Below are positions 18,988 through 28,012 of a stretch of 64,000 nucleotides of DNA, piece by piece. The stretch is taken from assembly GCF_036323495.1 (NCBI RefSeq), contig NZ_AP028947.1, positions 930,001 to 994,000 of the forward strand, given 5' to 3'. Both the position numbers and the translations under genes were made by a program. Within the stretch, counting starts at the first letter, position 1; each line of letters begins with the position of its first letter. This DNA comes from Limnobacter thiooxidans. GTDB lineage: Bacteria; Pseudomonadota; Gammaproteobacteria; Burkholderiales; Burkholderiaceae_B. The notes under the pieces were generated by a model, which had not been told where the DNA came from, did no database searches, and saw nothing but the letters and a program-made list of their open reading frames with translations.

Positions 18988-19371
18988 TCAGAGTGCCAGA
19001 ATGGCTTCGACTTCAAATCGTGCGCCTTTGGGCAAGCTGGCCACGCCAACGGTGGAGCGCGCTGGGAAGGGGGCCGACACATATTCCTGCATGATGGCGT
19101 TGACCTGGGCGAATTCGCTGAGGTCGGTCAGGAACAGGGTGAACTTGACCACGTTGGCCAGGCTGCCGCCCGCTTCTTCTGCCACAGCTTTCAAGTTCGA
19201 GAATGCCTGGCGGGCCTGTGCCTCGGTGGATGTACCCACGAGTTCGCCGGTGGCGGGGTTCAGGCCGATCTGGCCAGATGTGAACACCAGGTTGCCCAGT
19301 TTGATGGCCTGGCTGTAAGGGCCGATTGCGGCGGGTGCATTGGGGGTGGAAACAACGGTGGCTTGTGTCAT
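18988..19371 (-). CDS. ridA: RidA family enamine/imine deaminase
   Basis: A 127-residue RidA/YjgF protein. Members hydrolyse reactive 2-aminoacrylate and related imines formed by PLP enzymes. The family core is visible: GPYSQAIKLGNLVFTSGQIG, then the substrate-binding arginine in FPARSTVGVASLPKGA. I placed the start at the ATG at 19371; an upstream in-frame extension to 19422 has no family resemblance. It is divergent from the permease gene. Confidence 0.92.
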   Translation of the reverse strand: MTQATVVSTPNAPAAIGPYSQAIKLGNLVFTSGQIGLNPATGELVGTSTEAQARQAFSNLKAVAEEAGGSLANVVKFTLFLTDLSEFAQVNAIMQEYVSAPFPARSTVGVASLPKGARFEVEAILAL

Positions 19372-19503
19372 GTTGTGTCTTGAAAAGGTTGGGTGAATGG
19401 GTCTAAAAGCGCTCAGTTGCAATGATAACGCGGGTCAGCGCATTGTATTGCCCATGGGGACGGTATACCATTACCGACTTGTTTGTTGCGCTGCAATGTA
19501 CGC

Positions 19504-21486
19504 ATGAGTCAAACCCCAAAGTCGACCAAGGCCAGTGGCCGGGTCGATTCACAGAATGGTCGCCCCCCTTTGGCTTCATCTTTGAATGCTGAAGAGCGCG
19601 ATGACATTTTTTCAGAAAAGTACGCCTGGGTGGCTGTTGGTGCCTGCGGATTGGCCTCGGTGGCGTTCGGTCCCGAGGAGTCCTTCAAGGCCTTGGGAGA
19701 CGCTCGACACCTGGTCCTCTTTCTCGGGCTGTTGACGGCGTTCTCGATTCTGTTGGTGTCGCTGACCTATTTTCGGGTTACTGAGCTGTTTCCGAAAGGG
19801 GGCGGCGGCTATGCCATGGCCACCAATTTGCTGGGTCCGCGTATTGGCCTGATAGCGGGGGCAGCCTTGCTGGTCGATTACATCCTGATGGTTGCGTTGG
19901 GCATCAGTGCCTCTACGCACTTGATGTTCAGCTTTTTGCCCCCGTATTTTTACGATTACCGTGTGTGGGTGTCGATGCTGCTAATGGCCGGCCTCATGGT
20001 GTTTCACATTCAGGGCCGCCACTTGAATTTGAAGCCATTCAAGTATCTGTTCGTGGCATTCCTGTTGACTCATTTTGTTTTCATTCTGGTTGGGTTTTCT
20101 GATCATTTTCAGGACATTGGTGGTGTGGTTGCGAGTAGTGTTGCCACCACTGAATCCGACTTGAATGCCATGGGTTGGTTACCGGTACTGGCCATATTCG
20201 CACGCGGGTTTTTCCTAGGTGGGGGCACTTACACGGGAATTGAAGCGGCATCGGACACCGTTCAGCTGAGCCGCTACCGCCAAAGCAGCGAGAACCGGCG
20301 AAAAATGTTGGCCTATGTGGCATGTGCCCTGGCCTTCGCCGCTGCAAGTCTTGCCGTGTTGTATTCCTTGTGGGATGTGAACATCGAACCGACGATGGCT
20401 CTGAATGGCGTGCTGTTTGAGCGGGTATTCACCGACCTGGGTTGGGATTGGCCTTATGTCATTCTGGGCTTGCTGGTGATGTTGGGGCTTGAAACCGCTG
20501 TGCTGCTGCTTGCGGCCCATGTGGGTTTTGTGGTGGGGCCGCGTGTATTGTCCACCATGGCGATCGATTCCTGGCTGCCACACCAGTTCCGCTACCTTTC
20601 AAACCGGTTTGTAACCAAAAACGGTATTTTGTTGATGGGCGGCCTGGCTTTCCTTGCCATTTACCTGAGTGACGCCAATGTCGACCTGTTGGTGGTGCTA
20701 TTTTCCATCAACGTATTTATTGTGTTCAGCCTTTCCATGCTCGGTTTGTGTGTGTACTGGCTGCGCAACCGTCATGAGGCAAGGTTTGTCAAGGGCCTGC
20801 TGTCTGCTGCACTTGGCTTTGTTGTGTCCGTTTCCATTTTGCTGGGAACGGTGATTACCCAGTTTTTTCAGGGTGGCTGGATCACGATGTTGATCACCAC
20901 ACTGGTAGTGCTGATCTGTTTGTGGGTTCGAGGACATTACCGGGACACCAAGGAAAAAATCGCCAAGATTGACGAAGTGTTTGCAATGGCGCAGTACGGC
21001 TCGGCCCACTCGCCACCCGAGTTGATCGAGGACGGAAACACGGCGGTGTTCATTGTGGGTAACAGCCGGGGTGGTGGTCTGCATGCCTTGCTATGGGTTC
21101 AGCGCATGTTTCCCAACCATTTCCAGAATTTCGTGTTCATGAATGCGCGCACCGTGGATTCCAAGGCTTACGGGGGGCGGGAAGCGCTGGAAGCAATGCG
21201 GGTGGATGCTTCCGTTTCCCTGAATTATTTTGTCAATTTCTGCCGCAGCCATGGTTTGCGCGCCAAGAGTTATCTGTCGTTCGGTACGGATGCAGTGGAG
21301 GAGCTGACAAACCTGGCCAAGAATGTGGCGGATAGCCATCCCAATGCAATTTTCTTCACCAGCAAGCTGGTGTTTGAAAATGAAAATATTTTGACGCGCT
21401 TGCTACACAACCAGGCTGCGCTTGAGTTGCAGCGCCGTTTGCACAACGCGGGGCAACAGATGGTGATTCTGCCGATGCGGCTTTGA
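19504..21486 (+). CDS. APC-family amino acid/polyamine-type permease with C-terminal soluble domain
   Basis: A 660-residue protein with about twelve membrane helices in residues 35-490 and the APC signature around ELFPKGGGGYAMATNLLGPRIGLIAGAALLVDYI. Family members are secondary transporters of amino acids, polyamines or, more distantly, K+. A soluble tail of about 150 residues follows, with alternating strand and helix character (starting near NTAVFIVGNSRGGG), reminiscent of a universal-stress-type fold. The substrate cannot be read from sequence. The start is the ATG at 19504; a TTG at 19483 is the alternative. Confidence 0.8.
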   Translation: MSQTPKSTKASGRVDSQNGRPPLASSLNAEERDDIFSEKYAWVAVGACGLASVAFGPEESFKALGDARHLVLFLGLLTAFSILLVSLTYFRVTELFPKGGGGYAMATNLLGPRIGLIAGAALLVDYILMVALGISASTHLMFSFLPPYFYDYRVWVSMLLMAGLMVFHIQGRHLNLKPFKYLFVAFLLTHFVFILVGFSDHFQDIGGVVASSVATTESDLNAMGWLPVLAIFARGFFLGGGTYTGIEAASDTVQLSRYRQSSENRRKMLAYVACALAFAAASLAVLYSLWDVNIEPTMALNGVLFERVFTDLGWDWPYVILGLLVMLGLETAVLLLAAHVGFVVGPRVLSTMAIDSWLPHQFRYLSNRFVTKNGILLMGGLAFLAIYLSDANVDLLVVLFSINVFIVFSLSMLGLCVYWLRNRHEARFVKGLLSAALGFVVSVSILLGTVITQFFQGGWITMLITTLVVLICLWVRGHYRDTKEKIAKIDEVFAMAQYGSAHSPPELIEDGNTAVFIVGNSRGGGLHALLWVQRMFPNHFQNFVFMNARTVDSKAYGGREALEAMRVDASVSLNYFVNFCRSHGLRAKSYLSFGTDAVEELTNLAKNVADSHPNAIFFTSKLVFENENILTRLLHNQAALELQRRLHNAGQQMVILPMRL

Positions 21487-21569
21487 GGCTTTTGCCCAGA
21501 AAGATTGATTGCTTGATGGTCAGGTGTTTGTGATAATAATCGAACCTGCATTGTTGATAGAAAAATTAA

Positions 21570-22514
21570 ATGACCCTCACTGAGTTGAAGTACATTGTTG
21601 CACTGGCGCGAGAAAAGCATTTCGGCCGTGCAGCAGATGCCTGTTTTGTCAGTCAACCCACTTTGTCAGTGGCGATCAAAAAACTTGAAGAAGAGCTGAA
21701 TGTCTCCTTGTTTGAGCGTGGCTCGAATGAGGTGTCACTGACGCCTGTGGGTGAACGGGTAGTGGTGCAGGCGCAGCGCGTGCTGGAAGAAGCATCGGCC
21801 ATCAAGGCCATTGCGCAACAGGGCATGGACCCTTTGGCTGGTCCTCTGAGGGTGGGTGTGATTTACACCATTGGCCCTTATCTGCTGCCGGGGCTGGTTT
21901 CCAGCATGATTGAAAAGGTGCCCACCATGCCACTGGTGTTGCAGGAAAACTTTACGGTCCGCTTGCTCGAATTGCTCAAGCAGGGCGAAATTGACGTGGC
22001 TGTGCTCGCGCTGCCCATCAATGAATCGGGTTTTGTGATTCAACCGCTGTACGACGAACCCTTTATTGTGGCCTTACCCAAGTCACATCGCTGGGCGCAG
22101 GAAACAACCATTCGATCAGACGACCTTCGCGGCGAAAACATGCTGCTGCTGGGTGCTGGGCATTGTTTCCGTGACCAGGTCTTGGGCGTATGCCCGGAAC
22201 TGTCAAGGTTTTCGCAGTCTTCCGAGGGTATTCAACGCACCTTTGAAGGCAGTTCGCTGGAAACCATTCGGCACATGGTGGCCTCAGGCGTGGGTATCAC
22301 GGTGCTGCCATCTAGTTCTGTGCCCAACCCTGTGCCGGCGGAATCGTTGTTGAATTACATTCCCTTGGCCGACGACGACACGCGCCGAACCGTGGCCCTG
22401 GTGTGGCGCAAAAGTTTTGGCCGCCGCGAAGCGCTGGACGCTTTGAAAGAGTGCATCATGGCCTGCGACTTGAATGGTGTGGAGTTTCTGGATTCCCCGC
22501 AAATGGTGCGCTAG
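21570..22514 (+). CDS. oxyR: hydrogen peroxide-sensing LysR regulator OxyR
   Basis: A 314-residue LysR-type regulator with an N-terminal winged helix-turn-helix (residues 1-60) and a periplasmic-binding-protein-like sensor domain. The redox cysteines fall at C199 and C208 in GHCFRDQVLGVC, the same numbering as E. coli OxyR, which identifies it over other LysR proteins. It should activate catalase and peroxidase genes. It lies near recG and two bases before ubiA, a neighbourhood seen in other betaproteobacteria. Confidence 0.95.
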   Translation: MTLTELKYIVALAREKHFGRAADACFVSQPTLSVAIKKLEEELNVSLFERGSNEVSLTPVGERVVVQAQRVLEEASAIKAIAQQGMDPLAGPLRVGVIYTIGPYLLPGLVSSMIEKVPTMPLVLQENFTVRLLELLKQGEIDVAVLALPINESGFVIQPLYDEPFIVALPKSHRWAQETTIRSDDLRGENMLLLGAGHCFRDQVLGVCPELSRFSQSSEGIQRTFEGSSLETIRHMVASGVGITVLPSSSVPNPVPAESLLNYIPLADDDTRRTVALVWRKSFGRREALDALKECIMACDLNGVEFLDSPQMVR

Positions 22515-22516
22515 GC

Positions 22517-23380
22517 ATGACTCAGATTGCACTCGCACGTCTGCGTGAATATGGCTTGCTGCTGCGCTTGAACAAGCCAATCGGTATTTTGCTGCTGCTG
22601 TGGCCTACCCTGTGGGGCCTGTGGCTGGCCGCCGAAGGCACGCCGCCCTGGCCCGTGTTGTGGGTGTTCGTGGCCGGCGTGGTGCTGATGCGATCAGCCG
22701 GGTGCGCCATCAACGACTATGCCGACCGCGACATCGATTTGCACGTGGAGCGAACCCGAAACCGGCCGTTGACCAGTGGCCGAATCAGTTCAAAAGAGGC
22801 CTTGCTTCTGGCTGCTTTGCTAGCTTTGATTGCTTTGCTGATCACCTTGCCACTGGGTTGGCCGGTGGTGCTGATGAGCCTCCCTGCCGCCTTTCTGGCG
22901 GGCAGCTACCCCTTCACCAAGCGTTTTTTCCCAATGCCACAGGCTTATTTGGGTGTGGCATTTGGCTTTTCAATTCCCATGGCTTATGTGGCTGTGCAGG
23001 GCAGCGTGCCCCTGGCTGGCTGGTTGATTTTCGCCGCCAATGTGTTTTGGACCATTGCTTATGACACGGAATATGCCTTGGTCGACAAACCCGACGATTT
23101 GAAGTTGAACATCAAAACCGCTGCCATTACTTTGGGGCGTTTTGACATCGTGGGTATTCTGGTTTGTTATGCAATGTGCCTGTTGATGTGGGCCAGTGTG
23201 GCTTTGCTGTTGAATTTTAAGGCGGTGTTCTGGTTGGCCTGGGCTGCCGCCTGGTGCATTGTGGCCTATCACTTTGTGTTGATCCGGAACCGCGACCGAG
23301 CCAACTGCTTCAAGGCCTTTTTGCACAACAACTGGATCGGTGCTGCGCTGTTTGCCGGGTTGGTGCTTCAATATCTTTAA
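22517..23380 (+). CDS. ubiA: 4-hydroxybenzoate octaprenyltransferase
   Basis: A 287-residue integral membrane prenyltransferase of ubiquinone synthesis with eight or nine hydrophobic helices. Both aspartate-rich motifs are present: NDYADRDID near residue 75 and DKPDDLK near residue 193. The ATG at 22517 follows the oxyR stop by two bases. The longer frame from 22403 lies in oxyR. It is convergent with proC. Confidence 0.95.
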   Translation: MTQIALARLREYGLLLRLNKPIGILLLLWPTLWGLWLAAEGTPPWPVLWVFVAGVVLMRSAGCAINDYADRDIDLHVERTRNRPLTSGRISSKEALLLAALLALIALLITLPLGWPVVLMSLPAAFLAGSYPFTKRFFPMPQAYLGVAFGFSIPMAYVAVQGSVPLAGWLIFAANVFWTIAYDTEYALVDKPDDLKLNIKTAAITLGRFDIVGILVCYAMCLLMWASVALLLNFKAVFWLAWAAAWCIVAYHFVLIRNRDRANCFKAFLHNNWIGAALFAGLVLQYL

Positions 23381-23386
23381 CTATTG

Positions 23387-23458
23387 AAGCAAACCCATAA
23401 GCAAGCCCAGACGTAACCCGGGAAGCAAATCCAGGTGCAATCAAGGCCCGCATGTTCC
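23387..23458. repeat. 12-bp degenerate tandem repeat between ubiA and proC
   Basis: Five consecutive 12-bp units with no gaps: AAGCAAACCCAT (23387), AAGCAAGCCCAG (23399), ACGTAACCCGGG (23411), AAGCAAATCCAG (23423) and GTGCAATCAAGG (23435). A weak sixth unit runs to 23458. The block fills the whole convergent gap. Confidence 0.7.
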
Positions 23459-23460
23459 AG

Positions 23461-24282
23461 TTAACCTGCGTTTTTCTGCAATTCAACTGCCCGATCAAAA
23501 GCCGCTTGTGCCGCGCCCTGAATGGCGGAGGACACGCCCAGTGCGCGCAATTGTTCAAGCCCTGCGAATGTGGTGCCGCCTTTGCTGGTGACTTTCTCGC
23601 GCAGAGTTGCAAATGAGTCGTCACTTTGTTTGGCCAGTGTGGCCGCGCCCAAAAAGGTCTGGTTCACCAGCAGGTTCGCCTGTGCCTCGCTGAATCCCAG
23701 GTTCTGCGCCGCTTGGGCCAAAGCCTCCATCAGAAAAAACACATAACCGGGTCCACTGCCTGAAATGGCGGTGACGGCGTTGATTTCGTCTTCGGTGTTC
23801 ACCACCACCACTTCACCACAGCTGTTGAAAATTTGATGGGAGGTGGTGTGGTCGGCATCATTACAATTGGCTGTGAAGTAAAGTCCGGATATGCCCTGCG
23901 CCACCAGTGCCGGTGTATTGGGCATGCAGCGCACCACGCGGGCATCGCTTTGGGCGCTCCACAGTTGAATTTGAGCCACGCTGACCCCAGCTGCAATGCT
24001 GATCAGCAGCACCTGCTTCAGGTGGCCAGCCTGTTGATTCAACACGCTTTGCATCATTTGTGGCTTGACGGCCAGCACCACCACATCGGGTTTGAAGTCT
24101 TCGGGCCAATCCACCGTGCAGCGCAGGTTCATTTCTGCCATTTTTGCAGCCGACTCCGGGCTGGGGTCAATGACATGAAAGGAGCTGGCTGGCAGCCCGC
24201 TGCGGACCAAGCCGCCCAGAATGGCGTAAGCCATGTTGCCGCCGCCGATGAAGAGTGTGTTTTGAATGGCTCTGTTTTGCAT
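23461..24282 (-). CDS. proC: pyrroline-5-carboxylate reductase
   Basis: A 273-residue NAD(P)H-dependent enzyme for the last step of proline synthesis. It has the N-terminal Rossmann motif FIGGGNMAYAILGGL, VVLAVKPQ, RCMPNTPALV, and the dimerisation-domain signature with EINAVTAISGSGPGYVF and KGGTTFAGLE. The ATG at 24282 starts right before the Rossmann motif. It follows yggS by 34 bases, the common yggS-proC pairing. proA, also for proline, lies separately at 28471. Confidence 0.95.
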   Translation of the reverse strand: MQNRAIQNTLFIGGGNMAYAILGGLVRSGLPASSFHVIDPSPESAAKMAEMNLRCTVDWPEDFKPDVVVLAVKPQMMQSVLNQQAGHLKQVLLISIAAGVSVAQIQLWSAQSDARVVRCMPNTPALVAQGISGLYFTANCNDADHTTSHQIFNSCGEVVVVNTEDEINAVTAISGSGPGYVFFLMEALAQAAQNLGFSEAQANLLVNQTFLGAATLAKQSDDSFATLREKVTSKGGTTFAGLEQLRALGVSSAIQGAAQAAFDRAVELQKNAG

Positions 24283-24316
24283 GGCTATGTTGTGATTCGA
24301 TTCAAAAAAGTGGTGT

Positions 24317-25009
24317 TCAGGCACGTGCGCCAAACAGGGCGGAACCCACGCGCACGCAGGTGGAGCCGCATTCAATGGCAAGTTCCAGGTCCGAGGACAT
24401 GCCCATGGACAGCGTGTCCAATTGCAGGCCTTGCGCATTCAAGGCGTCAAAAATGGATTTGCACAACAGGAATTCTGCTTTCAACTGCGCCATGTCGTCT
24501 GTGTTGCTGGGTATGGTCATCAGGCCATGCAACTTCAGATTAGGCAGCTGGCTTACAGCGAGGCACAGTGCAACCGCTTCATCGGGATTAACACCTGATT
24601 TGCTGGCCTCGCCCGAGGTGTTGATCTGGATCAGCAGCTTCAGGGGCGGCAGATGGGGCGGGCGCTGGTCAGACAAACGCTGTGCAATTTTCAACCGGTC
24701 CACACTGTGTACCCATTGAAAGTTATCCGCAATCGGTTTGGTCTTGTTGCTTTGAATGGGTCCAATGAAATGCCATTCGATGGCTGGGGCATCAGGGTGA
24801 TCAGCCAGCTGGGTGATTTTATCCAGCGACTCTTGCAGGTAATTTTCACCAAAAGCGGTTTGCCCACAGGCGCGAAATTCAAGAATGCGATCCAGTGGAA
24901 ATGTTTTGCTGACAGCCAGCAATGTGACCGAGTCGAGTGGCCGGTTGGCCTTGCCACAGGCAGTTGCAATGCGTTGCTGGATCCCGGCAAGTTGTTCGGC
25001 TTGGGTCAT
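24317..25009 (-). CDS. yggS: YggS-family pyridoxal phosphate homeostasis protein
   Basis: A 230-residue single-domain alanine-racemase-type barrel that binds PLP without known catalysis. The PLP lysine is in LLAVSKTFP (near residue 34). GENYLQE, WHFIGPIQSNK and the C-terminal MGMSSDLELAIECGSTCVRVGSALFG are all diagnostic. It is expressed before proC and divergently from pilT, with starts 39 bases apart. Confidence 0.94.
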   Translation of the reverse strand: MTQAEQLAGIQQRIATACGKANRPLDSVTLLAVSKTFPLDRILEFRACGQTAFGENYLQESLDKITQLADHPDAPAIEWHFIGPIQSNKTKPIADNFQWVHSVDRLKIAQRLSDQRPPHLPPLKLLIQINTSGEASKSGVNPDEAVALCLAVSQLPNLKLHGLMTIPSNTDDMAQLKAEFLLCKSIFDALNAQGLQLDTLSMGMSSDLELAIECGSTCVRVGSALFGARA

Positions 25010-25048
25010 GGTGAATCAATTGAATGCTCAAATGGAGATTATAGCCAC

Positions 25049-26083
25049 ATGACACTGACCGAGTTGCTTACCTGGGCTGTGGAGGAGCATGCCTCTGATC
25101 TTCATTTGTCGGCTGACATGCCACCCATGATCCGCGTGGACGGCGAAGTGCGTCGGCTAAGCGATGCAGTATTGGGTCACCGGGAAATTTACAGACTGAT
25201 TCAAAGCTCGATGAGCGATGTGCAATGGCAGGCGTGGGAACAATCGCACGAATGTGATTACAGCTTCGCAGTAGAGGGTTTGTCGCGTTTCCGGGTGAAT
25301 GCATTCATGCAAAGCCGGGGGGCATCTGCTGCGTTTCGTGTGGTGCCCAGCCGGGTCAAAACACTGGAAGAGCTTGAAGCGCCTTCGGTATTCAGAACCA
25401 TTGCGCGGGAGCCCAATGGCCTGGTGCTGGTGACAGGGCCCACGGGTTCTGGTAAAAGCACCACGCTGGCTGCAATGGTAGACGATGTGAACCGGCACCA
25501 GAAGGCGCACATTCTGACCATTGAAGATCCGATCGAGTTTTTGCACACCCCCGTGAATTGCGTGGTGAATCAGCGCGAGCTGGGTGAGCACACCCATTCT
25601 TTTGGTGCAGCTTTGCGGTCTGCACTGCGGGAAGATCCGGATGTGATTCTGGTCGGTGAAATGCGCGACCTTGAAACCATTCAACTGGCCCTGACTGCCG
25701 CTGAAACCGGGCACCTGGTGTTTGCAACCCTGCACACGTCGTCTGCCCCCAAAACCATTGACCGGATCATTGATGCATTTCCATCGGCCGACAAATCCAT
25801 GGTGCGGGCCATGTTGTCAGAATCTCTGCGCGCTGTGATTTGCCAGACCCTTTTAAAGAAGCCGGGTGGTGGACGACTGGCTGCCCATGAAATCATGCTG
25901 GCCACACCGCCTATTCGAAACCTGATCCGCGAGGGCAAGATCGCCCAGATGATGTCCTCGATCCAGACCGGTTCGCAGCATGGCATGCAGACGCTGGAGC
26001 AGTCGGTTCAGCGCTTGTTGATGACGGGAAAAATCACGCGGGATGTGGCAGCCTCGGTGTTGTCGGGCTCCAACCAACCCTGA
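25049..26083 (+). CDS. pilT: type IV pilus retraction ATPase PilT
   Basis: A 344-residue hexameric ATPase that powers pilus retraction. It has an N-terminal PAS-like domain, Walker A GPTGSGKST near residue 130, IEDPIEF, Walker B with LVGEMRD, the His-box ATLHTSSA, and the retraction-specific IRNLIREGK. The length and the last motif favour PilT over PilU. The start is the ATG at 25049 with GGAG upstream; the open frame from 24653 overlaps yggS. No other pilus genes are in the window. Confidence 0.93.
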   Translation: MTLTELLTWAVEEHASDLHLSADMPPMIRVDGEVRRLSDAVLGHREIYRLIQSSMSDVQWQAWEQSHECDYSFAVEGLSRFRVNAFMQSRGASAAFRVVPSRVKTLEELEAPSVFRTIAREPNGLVLVTGPTGSGKSTTLAAMVDDVNRHQKAHILTIEDPIEFLHTPVNCVVNQRELGEHTHSFGAALRSALREDPDVILVGEMRDLETIQLALTAAETGHLVFATLHTSSAPKTIDRIIDAFPSADKSMVRAMLSESLRAVICQTLLKKPGGGRLAAHEIMLATPPIRNLIREGKIAQMMSSIQTGSQHGMQTLEQSVQRLLMTGKITRDVAASVLSGSNQP

Positions 26084-26141
26084 TGCCCCGCAGATTCGGG
26101 GTACACTTGAATTCGATTGAATGATTTCGGAGGCAAGTGGC

Positions 26142-26630
26142 ATGGCACATGGTGTGTATGAGTTTTCCAGCAAAACCCTGGACGGTAAACCCCTGAATTT
26201 GGCTGATTTTGAAGGCAAGGTTTTGTTGATTGTGAACACGGCCAGCAAGTGCGGCTTCACCCCGCAATACGAAGGTTTGCAGGCGCTGCATGCCGAGTTG
26301 GGCCAGAAAGGCTTGGTGATCATCGGTTTTCCGTGCAACCAGTTTGGTGGGCAGGAGCCCGGTACGGAAGAGGTTATTGCCAGTTTCTGCCAGAAGAACT
26401 ACGGCGTGGATTTCCTGATGGCTGAAAAGGTGGATGTGAAGGGCGACCAGGCGCACCCCTTGTTCAAGTACCTGACTTCAGAAGCCAAAGGCATTCTGGG
26501 CACGGAGGCCATCAAGTGGAATTTCACGAAGTTCCTGGTTCGCAAAAATGGTGAGGTGTACGACCGCTACGCCCCCACCACCAAGCCTGCTGACCTGAAA
26601 GCTGACATTGCCCAGTTGATGGCAGAGTAA
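26142..26630 (+). CDS. glutathione peroxidase family protein
   Basis: A 162-residue thiol peroxidase. The peroxidatic residue is a cysteine (C37 in NTASKCGFT), with the GPx motif GFPCNQFGGQEPG and WNFTKFLV supplying Gln, Trp and Asn of the active site. Bacterial members (BtuE/Gpx) often use thioredoxin. The ATG at 26142 is preferred because GGAGG lies eight bases before it; an ATG at 26121 lacks this. Its stop codon directly abuts that of rlmL on the other strand. Confidence 0.92.
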   Translation: MAHGVYEFSSKTLDGKPLNLADFEGKVLLIVNTASKCGFTPQYEGLQALHAELGQKGLVIIGFPCNQFGGQEPGTEEVIASFCQKNYGVDFLMAEKVDVKGDQAHPLFKYLTSEAKGILGTEAIKWNFTKFLVRKNGEVYDRYAPTTKPADLKADIAQLMAE

Positions 26631-27992
26631 TCAGTCTTCGGCCTGATCGTCCTGGGCTGGATTGCTTCCAGCCTCGGCATTGCCTTCTGTGTTGCCGTCG
26701 GTGCCTGCAGCCCTTGGCCGGTACACACCGCGCGTCAACGGGATTTCAAACAGCCTGCATTCAATTGGACCATTGAACAAGGGGCGCTTGCGCTTGGGGC
26801 TCAAACCCAGCGTTTTCTTGATTTCCAGGTCGCCTGAGAACAAAAAGGCGGTCCACCCCGAGAAGTTCATTTTCAGGTGGTCGCCATAGGCCTTGAACAG
26901 GCGCTCGTAGGCTTCGTCTTCCGGCACATCGGCACCCTTGGCCCGCACGCGTTCGCCGTAAGGCGGGTTGCTGAACACGATGCCAGTTTCTGCAGGTGGC
27001 TCTACGGTGAGTGCGTCCCGCTGTGCAAACTGCACAATGCCTGCGTCCAGCAATTCTTCAAACCCGGCCTGTGCCAGGTTTTCCTTTGCAATGCTGATGA
27101 GCACCTCGGTGATGTCGCTGGCATACCACTGAAACCAGGGTGATTTGATTGCCTTGTCCAAGCCCGCATTGAAGCGCTTGTTGGCGTCTTCCTGAAGGTC
27201 TCGTCCCCACTCTGGGGTGAAAGGTTTCAGGTTTTCAAAAGCAAACGGCCGTTCCAGGCCCGGTGCACGGTCGCACAGCTGTGACAGCGATTCAATGACC
27301 AGTGTGCCACTGCCGCAGAACGGATCAAGAAACACATTCGCGTTTTTTCCAGCTTCGCTTTGGCGCGCAATGTGCCACAAACCTGCCGCCAGATTTTCCT
27401 TCAGTGGGGCCACGCCCGCTTCTTCGCGCCAGCCTCGCTTGAACAGGTTTTCGCCCGCCAGGTCGATGTAGACCATGGCTTCGGTGGGGGTGATGGCAGC
27501 AAAGATGCGCACATCCGGTGCTTCCACGCTGACGTTGGGGCGTTCGTCAAATCGCTCCAGGAAGGAATCGCACACCGCGTCCTTCAGGCGCAACTGGGTA
27601 AACCGCACGCTTTGCAGGTCGGCGCCCAGGTTGTTGAGGTCGACCCGGAATGTGTTGGATAGTTTGAACCAGTTGTACCAGTCGACGGATTTGGCAATGT
27701 TGTAAAACTGGTCTTCGCTGCTGCATTCTCCACGGGCCAGTTCCAGGCCGATACGGCCTGCAAAACGGGTCCAGTAGGTCATGCGCGTGGCTTGTCTCCA
27801 ACTGGCCTCAAAGGTGCAGCCGCCGGTGACTGCACGGGTTTTCTGGGCCCCCATTGTTTCCAGTTCAGCCACAAGAATTTCTTCCAGACCGCGCGGACAA
27901 CTGGCAAAGCATTTGAAGACACTTTGCTTGGTCGAATTGTGTTGTTGACCGGCTTTGCCCGGGTTGGAATGGTTTGGGTTTGAACTGGGCAT
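26631..27992 (-). CDS. rlmL: 23S rRNA m2G2445 methyltransferase (RlmL N-terminal type, THUMP)
   Basis: A 453-residue THUMP-domain class I methyltransferase. It has the N-terminal FKCFASCPRGLEEILVAEL and THUMP region, the AdoMet motif LDPFCGSGTLVIE near residue 220, and the catalytic SNPPYGER. It matches the RlmL half of the enterobacterial RlmKL fusion, without the RlmK half. Both termini carry low-complexity polar tails (N-terminal Ser/Asn/Gln, C-terminal Glu/Gly/Asp). It is followed in reading direction by the convergent peroxidase gene with no gap. Confidence 0.88.
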   Translation of the reverse strand: MPSSNPNHSNPGKAGQQHNSTKQSVFKCFASCPRGLEEILVAELETMGAQKTRAVTGGCTFEASWRQATRMTYWTRFAGRIGLELARGECSSEDQFYNIAKSVDWYNWFKLSNTFRVDLNNLGADLQSVRFTQLRLKDAVCDSFLERFDERPNVSVEAPDVRIFAAITPTEAMVYIDLAGENLFKRGWREEAGVAPLKENLAAGLWHIARQSEAGKNANVFLDPFCGSGTLVIESLSQLCDRAPGLERPFAFENLKPFTPEWGRDLQEDANKRFNAGLDKAIKSPWFQWYASDITEVLISIAKENLAQAGFEELLDAGIVQFAQRDALTVEPPAETGIVFSNPPYGERVRAKGADVPEDEAYERLFKAYGDHLKMNFSGWTAFLFSGDLEIKKTLGLSPKRKRPLFNGPIECRLFEIPLTRGVYRPRAAGTDGNTEGNAEAGSNPAQDDQAED

Positions 27993-28012
27993 GAATTGCT
28001 TTTAAAAAAGAT

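Noticed and set aside
24653..25048. In-frame N-terminal extension of PilT by 132 residues
   Set aside because: It overlaps yggS on the other strand and lacks similarity; the ATG at 25049 gives the standard PilT length.
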